A stretch of 64,000 nt of DNA. Origin: Brevibacterium sp. CCUG 69071 (GTDB lineage: Bacteria > Actinomycetota > Actinomycetes > Actinomycetales > Brevibacteriaceae). The notes beneath the pieces are model-generated. The model saw only the letters and a program-made list of their open reading frames with translations, ran no database searches and had not been told where the DNA came from. Of the stretch, positions 34,238 through 42,959 are shown in pieces. Position 1 is the first letter of the stretch; each line of letters opens with the position of its first letter. A program made the position numbers and the translations under genes. The DNA lies in contig NZ_PGFV01000003.1 in assembly GCF_021023135.1 (NCBI RefSeq), forward strand, positions 62,001-126,000, given 5' to 3'.

Positions 34238-35299
34238 ATGAGCAGCTTCGTCGTTCCCGCCTTCGTGGCCGTCTTCGTCGGCTGCGGCATCGCCGTGCTC
34301 GCGTTCGTGCCGTTCGTCGCGATCAGCTATCGCCGCCGAGGCGGTCTGACGTTCGGGCGCACGCTGATGTGGCTGGCGGCCGCCATCTACGCCATGGCGC
34401 TGTGGACGTACACTCTGTTGCCGGTCCCTTCGGCCGACGAGGTCACCTGCGCGGCGGTGCAGCTGCGGCCCTTCCAGTTCGTCGCCGACATCCTCAGCTT
34501 CGACGTCGGCAGTGTGCGCAGCCTGATGACCAACCCTGCGGTACTGCAGGTAGCCCTCAACGTCATCCTCTTCGCTCCGCTCGGCTGGTTCGTCAGGCAG
34601 CTCGCCGGTCGGGGAATCGTCGTGGCGACGATGACTGGGCTGGCCACCTCGGCGCTCATCGAGTTCACTCAGCTCACCGGTATCTGGGGGATCTACCCGT
34701 GCGCCTACCGGGTCTTCGACGTCGACGACCTCATCATGAACACCTTCGGCGCGATCCTCGGCTCCCTGGCGAGCCTGCTCCTCCTCCACCGGCGCAGCGG
34801 CCTACAGGAAGCCGATGCCCCACGCCCGCTCACGGTGCCTCGCCGACTCACCGGCATCCTCTGCGACCTGCTCATCTGGGGACTGTTCAGCTGGACGGTC
34901 GCCCTCGCCTTCGGCATCGTCGAGGCCGTCCTCGGTGACGGCAGGATCACCGAGCCGGGGCCGTTCGTATCGCTCCTCGGCTTCGCCCTGCCCTTCGCCG
35001 CGCAGCTGCTCTCGGTTCTCAGCCGGGGTGTGACCATCGGCGAACGGATCGTGCTCATCACCGCCGTGCAGGTGCGACGCCCCGTGCCGGTCGGTCGGAT
35101 CCTGCGGTTCCTCTTCGGCATCGGCGGGTACATGCTGCTGTCCCAGTGGACGTTCCCGCTCTCCGGTCTGCTCCTATCCCTCCTCGTCGCGGTCTCCGCC
35201 GTCATGGTGTTCACGACCCGCCGCCACCGCGGCCTGGCATGCGTGGTCTCAGGCACAGAGATCGACGATGCCAGGTCGACGGAAGCAGCGGTCGGCTAG
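34238..35299 (+). CDS. VanZ-like and RDD-domain membrane protein
   Basis: About 353 residues. The N-terminal half is a VanZ-like domain with four to five helices (LNVILFAPLGWFVRQL, SALIEFTQL, VFDVDDLIMNTFGAILG); the C-terminal half is an RDD-like domain (RRLTGILCDLLIWGLFSW, GVTIGERIVLITAVQVRR). This pairing occurs in actinobacterial envelope proteins; VanZ relatives give low teicoplanin resistance, but the role here is unknown. TAGGAT ends seven bases before the ATG at 34238, arguing for a leaderless start there. The frame continues upstream into the nitrilase relic, which should not be part of the protein. Confidence 0.82.
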   Translation: MSSFVVPAFVAVFVGCGIAVLAFVPFVAISYRRRGGLTFGRTLMWLAAAIYAMALWTYTLLPVPSADEVTCAAVQLRPFQFVADILSFDVGSVRSLMTNPAVLQVALNVILFAPLGWFVRQLAGRGIVVATMTGLATSALIEFTQLTGIWGIYPCAYRVFDVDDLIMNTFGAILGSLASLLLLHRRSGLQEADAPRPLTVPRRLTGILCDLLIWGLFSWTVALAFGIVEAVLGDGRITEPGPFVSLLGFALPFAAQLLSVLSRGVTIGERIVLITAVQVRRPVPVGRILRFLFGIGGYMLLSQWTFPLSGLLLSLLVAVSAVMVFTTRRHRGLACVVSGTEIDDARSTEAAVG

Positions 35300-35341
35300 A
35301 CAGGTCCGGCGTACAGGCGAGTCACGGTCGTACCCGACCGC

Positions 35342-36895
35342 CTACGTCCTCACTCCCCGTCGTCGTGCCCTCAGCGCCAGAAGCGCGTCGACGAGGACGA
35401 AGGCGATGAGGCTGAGCCCGACGAGCGGCAGCAGCACACCGACCGCCACCGCACCGACGATGACGGACGCGACACCCCACCAAGGTGCACCGGACAGGAC
35501 TCCGCGGGCGGGGGCGATACCGAACCTCCTCGACGGGTCGTGCTTCGGGCGGCGCTGCCACCACATCACGTAGCCCCACACGACCATCGCCGCGATCGCG
35601 ATGGCGACGAGGAACATGACGATCTGATTGGCCAGCCCGAACATCGTGCCCATGTGGATGTCGACGCCCCATCGAGCGAGCTTCGAGACGAGCCCGTAGT
35701 CGGAGAAGTCGACCCGATCGGTGACCTCCATGGTGTTCGGGTCGAACGCCACGGCATCGACCTGAGTCGGATAGCTGCGCTGGATCTCCTGGACCACCCA
35801 TGCCTGGTGGGCGTCCTCGGGCGGCAGGATCTCCACCTGCGCGGAATCGATATTGATCTGCCGCCCCATGGACAGCATCATGTCGAAATCGCCTGGATCG
35901 ACGGCCGGCCCATCGGCTCCGGTCGTATCGGCTCCGGTCGCGGAGCCGGCATCGTCGGCTTCGGTCGAATCACCCGCACCTTGGTGGTGCGCGTGCTCAC
36001 CGGCCCCGGAAGCCCCGTCCGACTCCGCCAGGTCGGTCGACACCGCCGGTGCCGTCCAGTCGAGAGCCTCGCGCAACTTGGTGACATTGTCTCCGCCCAG
36101 CTGTGACCAGGTGATTCCCGTCGCGGACAGGAACAGCATCCCGATCCCGACCCACACACCGACCGAGGCGTGCCAGGACAGGGTACGGCGCAGTCCCTTG
36201 TGTCGTGTCGTCGGATGCAGCAGCGCTGCCTTCCGTCGCGCCTTGACGAACCTGATCACCCACAGGCCCAATCCGGCGGCGGCGATGATGCCCAACCAGG
36301 AGGCCGCGAGTTCGCTGTAGTAGCGACCGACATCACCGAGGTGCAGCGCCCGGTGCAGCTGGTCGATCCAGGTTCGCAGCGGCAGGGATCCCGAGGTTCC
36401 GTACACGGTGAGATCCCCTGTCACCTCGGCGGTGGCGGGTTTGACGAAGACCGCCCGGGATTCGCTCTCCCCGAGCTCGGGGTCGGCATACATCACCCGG
36501 GTCGTGGCTCCGGGTTCGGGGGCGGGCCGGACTGCGCTGATCGTGTGACCAGGCCCGATGTAGTCATCGGCGGCGCTGACCTGATCGGCCAATGGCAGGG
36601 TCTCCGCCGCAGGTGGGACGGAGAGCTCATCGGCATAGACGAGCTTCTCCAGCTGCGGACTGAGTGCGTAGAGAGCCCCACTGAGCGCGGCGACGAGGAT
36701 GAACGGTCCGACGAAGATTCCGGCGTAGAAGTGCAGGCGACGCAGAAACTGGCCGAACCAGCCGCGCTTGGCAGTGGGTGAGGTGGAGTCACGTCCCGGC
36801 GAGGCGGAGTCGTGACTCGGTGGTGCGGAACTGAGCCCCGGTTTCTCGGAGTCGTTGCTCCGACTTTCGGGCAGGGGTGATGAGTGAATGGTCAT
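35342..36895 (-). CDS. PepSY-associated transmembrane protein
   Basis: A 517-residue membrane protein of the PepSY_TM type. After a hydrophilic Ser/Pro-rich N-terminus of about 45 residues come helix 1 (FYAGIFVGPFILVAALSGALYAL), a PepSY-like outer part, LHRALHLGDVGRYYSELAASW, helices with HASVGVWVGIGMLFLSATGI, and a late pair near NQIVMFLVAIAIAAMVVW. Paired His in helices (RLHFYAG, WIDQLHRALHLG, LSWHASVG) suggest heme or metal handling; relatives accompany iron-siderophore reduction. The external loop has a low-complexity Ala/Gly/Asp stretch (around residues 290-330). Confidence 0.85.
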   Translation of the reverse strand: MTIHSSPLPESRSNDSEKPGLSSAPPSHDSASPGRDSTSPTAKRGWFGQFLRRLHFYAGIFVGPFILVAALSGALYALSPQLEKLVYADELSVPPAAETLPLADQVSAADDYIGPGHTISAVRPAPEPGATTRVMYADPELGESESRAVFVKPATAEVTGDLTVYGTSGSLPLRTWIDQLHRALHLGDVGRYYSELAASWLGIIAAAGLGLWVIRFVKARRKAALLHPTTRHKGLRRTLSWHASVGVWVGIGMLFLSATGITWSQLGGDNVTKLREALDWTAPAVSTDLAESDGASGAGEHAHHQGAGDSTEADDAGSATGADTTGADGPAVDPGDFDMMLSMGRQINIDSAQVEILPPEDAHQAWVVQEIQRSYPTQVDAVAFDPNTMEVTDRVDFSDYGLVSKLARWGVDIHMGTMFGLANQIVMFLVAIAIAAMVVWGYVMWWQRRPKHDPSRRFGIAPARGVLSGAPWWGVASVIVGAVAVGVLLPLVGLSLIAFVLVDALLALRARRRGVRT

Positions 36896-36995
36896 GCTCA
36901 AGCTTTCTGTGAAGAGTGCTCGCCGCCGCGAGAAGTCGGTCAGCTGAGCACGCGCCAGCGGGAATCCGCTGACGCTGAGGTCAAAGATGAAGAAG

Positions 36996-37685
36996 TCAGA
37001 AAGCTGTCACGGGAGGTCCGCGCGTCAGCACCGGCGAACGCAGCACGCCGAGGTGGCGCGGCAGGACGTCGACAACGCCGAGGTGGCGCATCGGTCGGCT
37101 CGGAACCGGGATCGGCCGTACCGGGCTCGGCAGCAGCGCGCGGACGACGAGTCGGACGAAGCTGCCGATCCGCTCCGGTAGCACCTCCGACCAATAGATC
37201 ATGGCGATGGTGAGAACGGCTGCGACGAGGTGGGCTGCAAGCATGGCCGGCGAAGTGTGCGAGTGGGCCGCCATGGCATCGGCGCCCGAGCTCGACATCG
37301 ACCCGGACATTCCGGACATCGCACCGTGCGCTCCTGCCATGGACCCGGGCATCGACGCGGCTCCGCCGTGGTGCATTGCGTGACGTTCCACCGCGTTCGT
37401 CGGACCGGCGGCTCCGGCCATCGGCGTGAAGACGGAGAAGAGGAGGTGGAACAGTGACTGGCTGGCCACCACCGACAGTGACAGTCTGGGCAGCGACAGC
37501 CTCCGGCCGGCGAGCAGGACACAGACGAGCGTCGAGAGAACGAGCGGCACAAGTACACCCATCAGTGTGGGCAGTGCCCCGCCGCCGATGACGTGTGAGG
37601 TCAGGGCCACGAAGGTGGCGAAGCCGGCGGCTGCACTGCCGCGCCGGGCCCGTCGCCCTCTCGCCTGAGTCATCACGTCCACCAT
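36996..37685 (-). CDS. Met/His-rich membrane protein of unknown function
   Basis: About 229 residues, not recognised as a named family. Three or four hydrophobic segments are seen (GFATFVALTSHVIGGGALP, LMGVLVPLVLSTLVCVLLAG, SPAMLAAHLVAAVLTIAMIY). Between them is a loop rich in Met, His, Gly and Ser (HAMHHGGAASMPGSMAGAHG and MSGMSGSM) of the sort that binds copper. The C-terminal 40 residues are Arg/Pro-rich. It lies 100 bases upstream of the PepSY gene on the same strand, so both may serve metal or copper handling; this is inference. Start codons at 37685 and 37673 are both possible. Confidence 0.7.
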   Translation of the reverse strand: MVDVMTQARGRRARRGSAAAGFATFVALTSHVIGGGALPTLMGVLVPLVLSTLVCVLLAGRRLSLPRLSLSVVASQSLFHLLFSVFTPMAGAAGPTNAVERHAMHHGGAASMPGSMAGAHGAMSGMSGSMSSSGADAMAAHSHTSPAMLAAHLVAAVLTIAMIYWSEVLPERIGSFVRLVVRALLPSPVRPIPVPSRPMRHLGVVDVLPRHLGVLRSPVLTRGPPVTAF

Positions 37686-37779
37686 TGTCACACGGAGGTC
37701 TGCCCTCAACCGGCCGGTCGCCGTTCGACCGACCGAGGAGCCCTGCCCTTCGGACAGCCCCCTACCCCTGGAACAGCCT

Positions 37780-40700
37780 CTACTCCTCGAGCAGCCCTCT
37801 GATGTCGGCGGCGGAGATCACCTCGTTGAAGGCGCTGCCGTTGTCCATGAGCGCGGTGAACAGTTCGGCCTTCTTCGCCTGCAGGGCCAGCACCTTCTCC
37901 TCGATCGTGTTCTCCGCGACGAGCCGGTAGACCATGACGTTGCGGGTCTGCCCGATCCGATGTGTCCGGTCGATCGCCTGGGATTCTGCGGCGGGGTTCC
38001 ACCACGGGTCGAGGAGGAACACGTAGTCCGCCTCGGTCAGGGTCAGCCCGAAGCCGCCGGCCTTGAGGCTGATGAGGAACACCGGAGCCCGCCCTTCACG
38101 GAAGGACTCGATGACTCTCGTCCGGTCCTTCGTCGACCCGTCGAGGTAGACATAGTCGATTCCAACCTCCTCGAGTTCGGCGGCGACCGCCCGCAGGTAG
38201 CTCGTGAACTGGCTGAACACGAGCGCCCGGTGGTCTTCGGCGGTGATTTCGCTCAGGTATTCCATGAGCACGTGCAGCTTGCTCGATCCGATTCCCGAAT
38301 CGGCGTGCTCGGCGACGATGCCGGGGTCGAGGGCGAGCATTCGCAGCAGCGTCAGCGAGCGGAAGATCGCGAAGCGGTTCTTCTCGAAATCGCCGAGGAG
38401 GCCGAGGACCTGTTTGCGTTCACGCTGGAGGACCGTGTCATAAAGCCTGCGGTGCGCCGGTTCGAGCTCGACGGAGAGCACCTGCTCCTGCTTCTCCGGC
38501 AGGTCGGCGGCCACGAGGTCCTTCGTCCGCCGCAGCATGAATGGCCGCAGTCTCGAGCGCAGCCGCGTCATCCGCTCCGGATCCTCCCCCGATTCGATCG
38601 GCCGGACGTAGTCCTCGCGGAACGCCTTCGCATTCGGGAACAGTCCCGGCGCCGTGATCGCCGCGAGCGACCACACATCGGTGAGCGAATTCTCCATCGG
38701 CGTGCCCGTGATCGCCAGGCGGAACGGGGCCGTGAGCCGTCTGGCCGCGCGGTGCGTCTTCGCCTGGTGGTTCTTCATGAACTGCGCCTCGTCGAAGATC
38801 ACTCCCGCCCAGCCGAGTCCCGCGAATTCCTCGATGTCCAACCGCATCACCGCATACGAGGTGATGACGACATCGGCGCCGGCCACCGCCTCGGCGACGG
38901 GGACCTTACTCTTCTTCGTCGTCGCCGACACCGCGGTGACCGTGAGGTGCGGGGTGAACTTCCTGGCCTCGAGTACCCAGTTCGCGACCACCGAGGTGGG
39001 CGCGACAACGAGGAACGGCGGGAGCCCATCTGCTGCACTCTCACCGGCTCCCGCTCGCGGCCCCTTGACTGGACCGGCGACGACAGACCCGGCCGCTCCC
39101 CCAGCGGTCTTCCGCCTGGTCCGGTCGTGGTCGATGAGAGCGAGCGTCTGCAGAGTCTTGCCCAGGCCCATGTCATCGGCGAGGATCCCGCCGAGGTTGT
39201 GCTCGAGCAGGAACGCCAACCACCGGAATCCCTCGACCTGGTAGGGCCGCAGCTCCGCCTGCACGGTCTCGGGCACGGCCGCCTCGGCGATGGAGTCCAG
39301 CTGCCTGAGCCCATCCATCAGCCCGGCCCATCGCGGATCCTCGGCGACGTCGTCGGCGAGGTCTTCGAACTCGTCGTACAGGGCGGTCTGGTAGCGGCTG
39401 ATCTGGGGCTTCTCCGGTGAGAACCCGTCGAGCGAGGCCGCCTCGGCGAGAAGTTCACGCAGTCGGTCGAAGGCGGGATCGTCGAGGGAGAAGTACGATC
39501 CGTCCTCGAGCAGCAGGTGGCTCTCCTCGGTGGCCAAGGCCCTGAACAGGTCGACGAAGGGGATCTCGTGGCCGTCGATGCTCACGTCGATGCCGAGGTC
39601 GAACCAGTCGGAGCCGTCGGCGCCTTCGGTCCGGATCGAGATCGCAGGTTCGGCCTCGAGCTCACGGAACTCGGGGGCGGCATCCGGGTCGCTGATGCTC
39701 ACCGCGACCTCCTCGAGTGCTTCGAGCTGCGGGAGGATGCGGGTGGAGAAGGTCGCCACGTCGATGCCGGTCAGAGTCGCAGAAGCCGTTCTGGCGGCGG
39801 TCGGGTCGATCCCATGCACGCGCGCCAGGGCGGCCCGTTCGAACTTCGAATCACGCCCCTGGCTCGGCTCTGCGAACTCGCTGTGGTGGCCGACCAGCGG
39901 GTAGGTCCGCTTCGGCGAGAAGTAGGTCCACGACCATTCGAGTCGGAGGCTTCCGCCGGGCTGTCGGCCGGCCGTCTGGCCGCGTCCCGCCGCGGTCCGA
40001 CGACCTTCCTTCTCCTTGCTGCCGGCGGTCTGTCCGGCATAGCTGAGCTGCAGGTTCAGCTGCGGAGGGCGTTCCACGGGCAGCTCGACCGAGCCGTCGC
40101 TGCTGATGATCGAGTCCGTGCCTCCGCGGCCGGCGGGCGGGCGCAGCAGCGGCAGGATCCGTTTGAAGAAGTTCTCGTGGGCTTCGGCGGGGATCTCCGT
40201 CGCCGAGGTGGTCGCCAGCAACGACCGCTGCCCCGGGCTGAGCTTTGAACTCAGCGGGGCGAGCGTGATCGTGGCCTTCGACTGTCCCGTCAGAGTCAGC
40301 GAGTAGACGCCATCGGAACCGAGCGGGCGCACCGTCTCCAGCGGGACAGTCCGGCCCTCGTGCGCCACTTCGGGGGCGAGGTTGAGCTCACCTCCTGTGC
40401 GAGTGATGTCGATGCGGAACGACGCGGACTCGGCGAGGCGCACGTCGATCTGCTTATCGGTGCTGATCAGCAGGATGTGGGCATCGTTCGCCTGGGCAAG
40501 CAGAGTCCACAGGAAGGGTGAGGAGAAGTCGTCGAGGATGATCGTCGCCGAGGAGTTCGAGTACCCGCGATAGCCGATCGCATCGTCGAGAGTGGCCAGG
40601 CGGAAGAACCACTCGAACTGTTCGGGATCAAAACGGGCGGAATTCATCCGAGTGGAGAACCAGTGCCAGCCGGACTGTCCCTTGATCCAATTGTCCTTCG

Positions 40701-41322
40701 ACCCGGGTACGAGGGGGCGGATGTGCAGCTCCGGTTCGACCTCCTCGGCGAGTTCAGAGACTTTGAGCCTGCCGGGAGCCTTGGACCGGAAGTAGCGGCG
40801 ATTCTGCGGACGGTGGAGCTCGAAGCCGAGCGCCAGCGGGGTTTCGGGTGCGGTCGCGCGCGGACGGGAGACTTCGACGATCCGGTCGAGGCGCTTCCTC
40901 CACTCCGGGGTCGGTGCCAGTCTGCCCGAGGATCGGATGCTGGGGAATCGGCGCGGGGCCGCGACGTCCTGTCCGTGTGCTTCAGCGCTCCGTGGACGCT
41001 CGCGTGCATCGTCATCGAAGACACGTGCATTGTTGAACAGCAGCAGCGCCACGCAGTGCTTGCAGCTGCGACCGACCGGGCAGGAGCAATGGGCACCGGC
41101 GACCTCACCCAGCCCCTCGCCCTCATTGTCATCGAAGACGACGCTGACGTTGTAGAGGCCGCTCGATCCGACGACGTCGCCGACGAGCTCCTGCCCATCA
41201 CTCGACCACACGGCACGGAGGACGCGACCCTGATTGAGATAAGCCTGCCCCCGCGCGAACGCCGCCTCGCCGGCGAGGTCGAGGAGCACCTCGGTCGGCA
41301 CCACGCTCATCGCTCGATCCAT
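37780..41322 (-). CDS. SWIM zinc-finger SNF2/RAD54-type helicase
   Basis: A 1180-residue ATPase. Near the N-terminus is a SWIM zinc finger (AHCSCPVGRSCKHCVAL). A long poorly conserved middle follows. The SNF2 motor occupies about residues 690-1170: motif I ADDMGLGKTLQT, Ia VVAPTSVVANW, II IFDEAQFMKN, III AITGTPMENS, V YLDGSTKDR with LISLKAGGFGLTLT, and VI QAIDRTHRIGQTRNV. A Gly/Ala-rich insert sits between motifs I and Ia. Such proteins move on double-stranded DNA or remodel bound proteins. It is divergent from the second Nramp-like gene and shows no defence-gene neighbours. Confidence 0.93.
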   Translation of the reverse strand: MDRAMSVVPTEVLLDLAGEAAFARGQAYLNQGRVLRAVWSSDGQELVGDVVGSSGLYNVSVVFDDNEGEGLGEVAGAHCSCPVGRSCKHCVALLLFNNARVFDDDARERPRSAEAHGQDVAAPRRFPSIRSSGRLAPTPEWRKRLDRIVEVSRPRATAPETPLALGFELHRPQNRRYFRSKAPGRLKVSELAEEVEPELHIRPLVPGSKDNWIKGQSGWHWFSTRMNSARFDPEQFEWFFRLATLDDAIGYRGYSNSSATIILDDFSSPFLWTLLAQANDAHILLISTDKQIDVRLAESASFRIDITRTGGELNLAPEVAHEGRTVPLETVRPLGSDGVYSLTLTGQSKATITLAPLSSKLSPGQRSLLATTSATEIPAEAHENFFKRILPLLRPPAGRGGTDSIISSDGSVELPVERPPQLNLQLSYAGQTAGSKEKEGRRTAAGRGQTAGRQPGGSLRLEWSWTYFSPKRTYPLVGHHSEFAEPSQGRDSKFERAALARVHGIDPTAARTASATLTGIDVATFSTRILPQLEALEEVAVSISDPDAAPEFRELEAEPAISIRTEGADGSDWFDLGIDVSIDGHEIPFVDLFRALATEESHLLLEDGSYFSLDDPAFDRLRELLAEAASLDGFSPEKPQISRYQTALYDEFEDLADDVAEDPRWAGLMDGLRQLDSIAEAAVPETVQAELRPYQVEGFRWLAFLLEHNLGGILADDMGLGKTLQTLALIDHDRTRRKTAGGAAGSVVAGPVKGPRAGAGESAADGLPPFLVVAPTSVVANWVLEARKFTPHLTVTAVSATTKKSKVPVAEAVAGADVVITSYAVMRLDIEEFAGLGWAGVIFDEAQFMKNHQAKTHRAARRLTAPFRLAITGTPMENSLTDVWSLAAITAPGLFPNAKAFREDYVRPIESGEDPERMTRLRSRLRPFMLRRTKDLVAADLPEKQEQVLSVELEPAHRRLYDTVLQRERKQVLGLLGDFEKNRFAIFRSLTLLRMLALDPGIVAEHADSGIGSSKLHVLMEYLSEITAEDHRALVFSQFTSYLRAVAAELEEVGIDYVYLDGSTKDRTRVIESFREGRAPVFLISLKAGGFGLTLTEADYVFLLDPWWNPAAESQAIDRTHRIGQTRNVMVYRLVAENTIEEKVLALQAKKAELFTALMDNGSAFNEVISAADIRGLLEE

Positions 41323-41441
41323 TGCCTCAGCTTCTCATGCCCCACTGACATGGCGAACCGCGCGGCCGACTCATGTCAGCGCCAGCATGTAGAGTGAAAC
41401 ACAGACCGTGACCGACATCACTGATCACGAGGATGGTTGCC

Positions 41442-42740
41442 GTGAGCGCAGATCAGACACCACCTGAAAACCCGAGCGGCATCGACGCCGCCGACACGCA
41501 CGATGACGGGCCGCCGCCCAGATGGAGGCTGCTGGGTCCCGGCCTCGTGGTCGCCGCCACCGGCATCGGCGCCGGAGACCTCGTGGCGACCCTCGTCGCC
41601 GGTTCGAAGTTCGGCTATGCCCTGCTCTGGGCGGTCATCGCCGGAGTGGTGATCAAGATCTTCCTCGTCGAGGGTGCAGGCCGGTGGTCGCTGGCGACCG
41701 GGCATTCGATCTTCGAGGGCTGGCGCAGGCTGGGCCGGTGGACGTCGATCTACTTCGGTCCCTACATCATGATCTGGGGCTTCGTCTACGGTGCCACGGC
41801 GATGTCCGCCTCGGCGCTGCCGATCTACACCGTCTTCCCGCAGATCCCCTTCATCGTCTATGCGATCTTCTCCGGTCTCGTCGGCGCGGCTCTCGTCTGG
41901 ATCGGGAAGTACCACGCCATCGAGAAGCTCGTCGCTGTCTTCGTCGGGCTGATGTTCCTCACCGTCGTCGGCTCGGCGGCCTTCGCGGCACCGAATGTCC
42001 TCGATGCGGTCAAAGGCCTTGTTCCGCTCATCCCCGAGGGCGGTGTCATCAACACCCTGAGCATCGCCGGCGGCGTCGGCGGCACGATCACGCTGGCTGC
42101 CTACGGCTATTGGCTCAAGGAGAAGGGCTGGTATCAGCCGAAGTGGATGCGGGTGATGCGCATCGACAACACGGTCGCCTATATCATCTCCGGTGTCTTC
42201 GTCATCTCGATGCTCATCATCGGCGCCGAGCTGCTGTACTCGGCGAACATCGCCATCGAATCCGGCGATGAAGGCCTCGTCGAACTCTCCGGGGTACTCG
42301 CCGACCGCTACGGCGGCTTCGTCGGCAACCTCTTCCTCCTCGGCTTCTGGGCGGCCTCGTTCTCCTCCGTCCTCGGCGTGTGGAACGGCGTGTCCATCAT
42401 GTTCGCGGACTTCTGGGGCCGGGTGCGCAAGAAGGACGAGGACCACCCCGATCGTCGCTCGGGCGGCAAGTACTACAAGTTCTACGTGCTCTGGCTGACG
42501 TTCCCGCCGATGCTGCTCCTGCTGATCGGCAAACCGGTGAGCATCATCATCGCCTACGGGGTGTTGGGCTCGTTCTTCATGCCGTTCCTCGCGATCACGC
42601 TTCTGCTGCTCCTCAACGGTCGGCACATGCCCGAGAAGTGGCGCAACGGCTGGCTGCTCAACGTCATCCTCGGGGTGATCGCCGCGCTCTTCCTCGTCCT
42701 CGGCATCAACGAACTCATCGGAGCGTTCTCCCCGGGGTGA
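41442..42740 (+). CDS. Nramp-like (SLC11-fold) transporter, metal site not canonical
   Basis: About 432 residues; GTG at 41442 has GAGGATGG upstream, and an ATG nine bases earlier is also in frame. Helix 1 reads LLGPGLVVAATGIGAGDLVAT and helix 6 region LSIAGGVGGTITLAAYGYWL. As in the proteins at 20453 and 59232, the DPGN and MPH metal motifs of true Nramp are replaced (GAGDL and GGVGG). Eleven or so helices are present. Metal transport cannot be assumed. It stands alone between the helicase and the palindromic repeat. Confidence 0.85.
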   Translation: MSADQTPPENPSGIDAADTHDDGPPPRWRLLGPGLVVAATGIGAGDLVATLVAGSKFGYALLWAVIAGVVIKIFLVEGAGRWSLATGHSIFEGWRRLGRWTSIYFGPYIMIWGFVYGATAMSASALPIYTVFPQIPFIVYAIFSGLVGAALVWIGKYHAIEKLVAVFVGLMFLTVVGSAAFAAPNVLDAVKGLVPLIPEGGVINTLSIAGGVGGTITLAAYGYWLKEKGWYQPKWMRVMRIDNTVAYIISGVFVISMLIIGAELLYSANIAIESGDEGLVELSGVLADRYGGFVGNLFLLGFWAASFSSVLGVWNGVSIMFADFWGRVRKKDEDHPDRRSGGKYYKFYVLWLTFPPMLLLLIGKPVSIIIAYGVLGSFFMPFLAITLLLLLNGRHMPEKWRNGWLLNVILGVIAALFLVLGINELIGAFSPG

Positions 42741-42844
42741 TCTGCGGAGCGAGGCAGCCGGTGAGCCTCGACAGGTCGGCACCCCGGGTGATCGTGCTGA
42801 GAGCCGACGCTTCAGGGGTACCGATACGTCGGCACCGATACCTC

Positions 42845-42910
42845 GATCCCTCACTCTGCGTGCAGGAGGCCAGTCTGCAGACAGGTGTGCTGCACGCAGA
42901 GTGAGGGATC
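42845..42910. repeat. 66-bp palindromic repeat, copy B
   Basis: Perfect 21-base outer arms (starting GATCCCTCACTCTGC, mirrored at the other end), a seven-base asymmetric part on each side and the central GTCTGCAGAC. It shares the centre, the CAGTCTGCAGACAGG core and the TCACTC/GAGTGA arm ends with copy A at 28113-28172. It lies between two convergent genes and could also terminate both. Confidence 0.75.
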
Positions 42911-42959
42911 AGTGTACGCGGTGAGCCGAGGTTGTCCCGCGTTGCGACTCCGGCGGAAC

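Noticed and set aside
41418..42854. Long minus-strand open frame opposite the Nramp-like gene (478 codons)
   Set aside because: Composition is dominated by charged low-complexity residues, there is no ribosome site, and the plus strand encodes a clear membrane protein.
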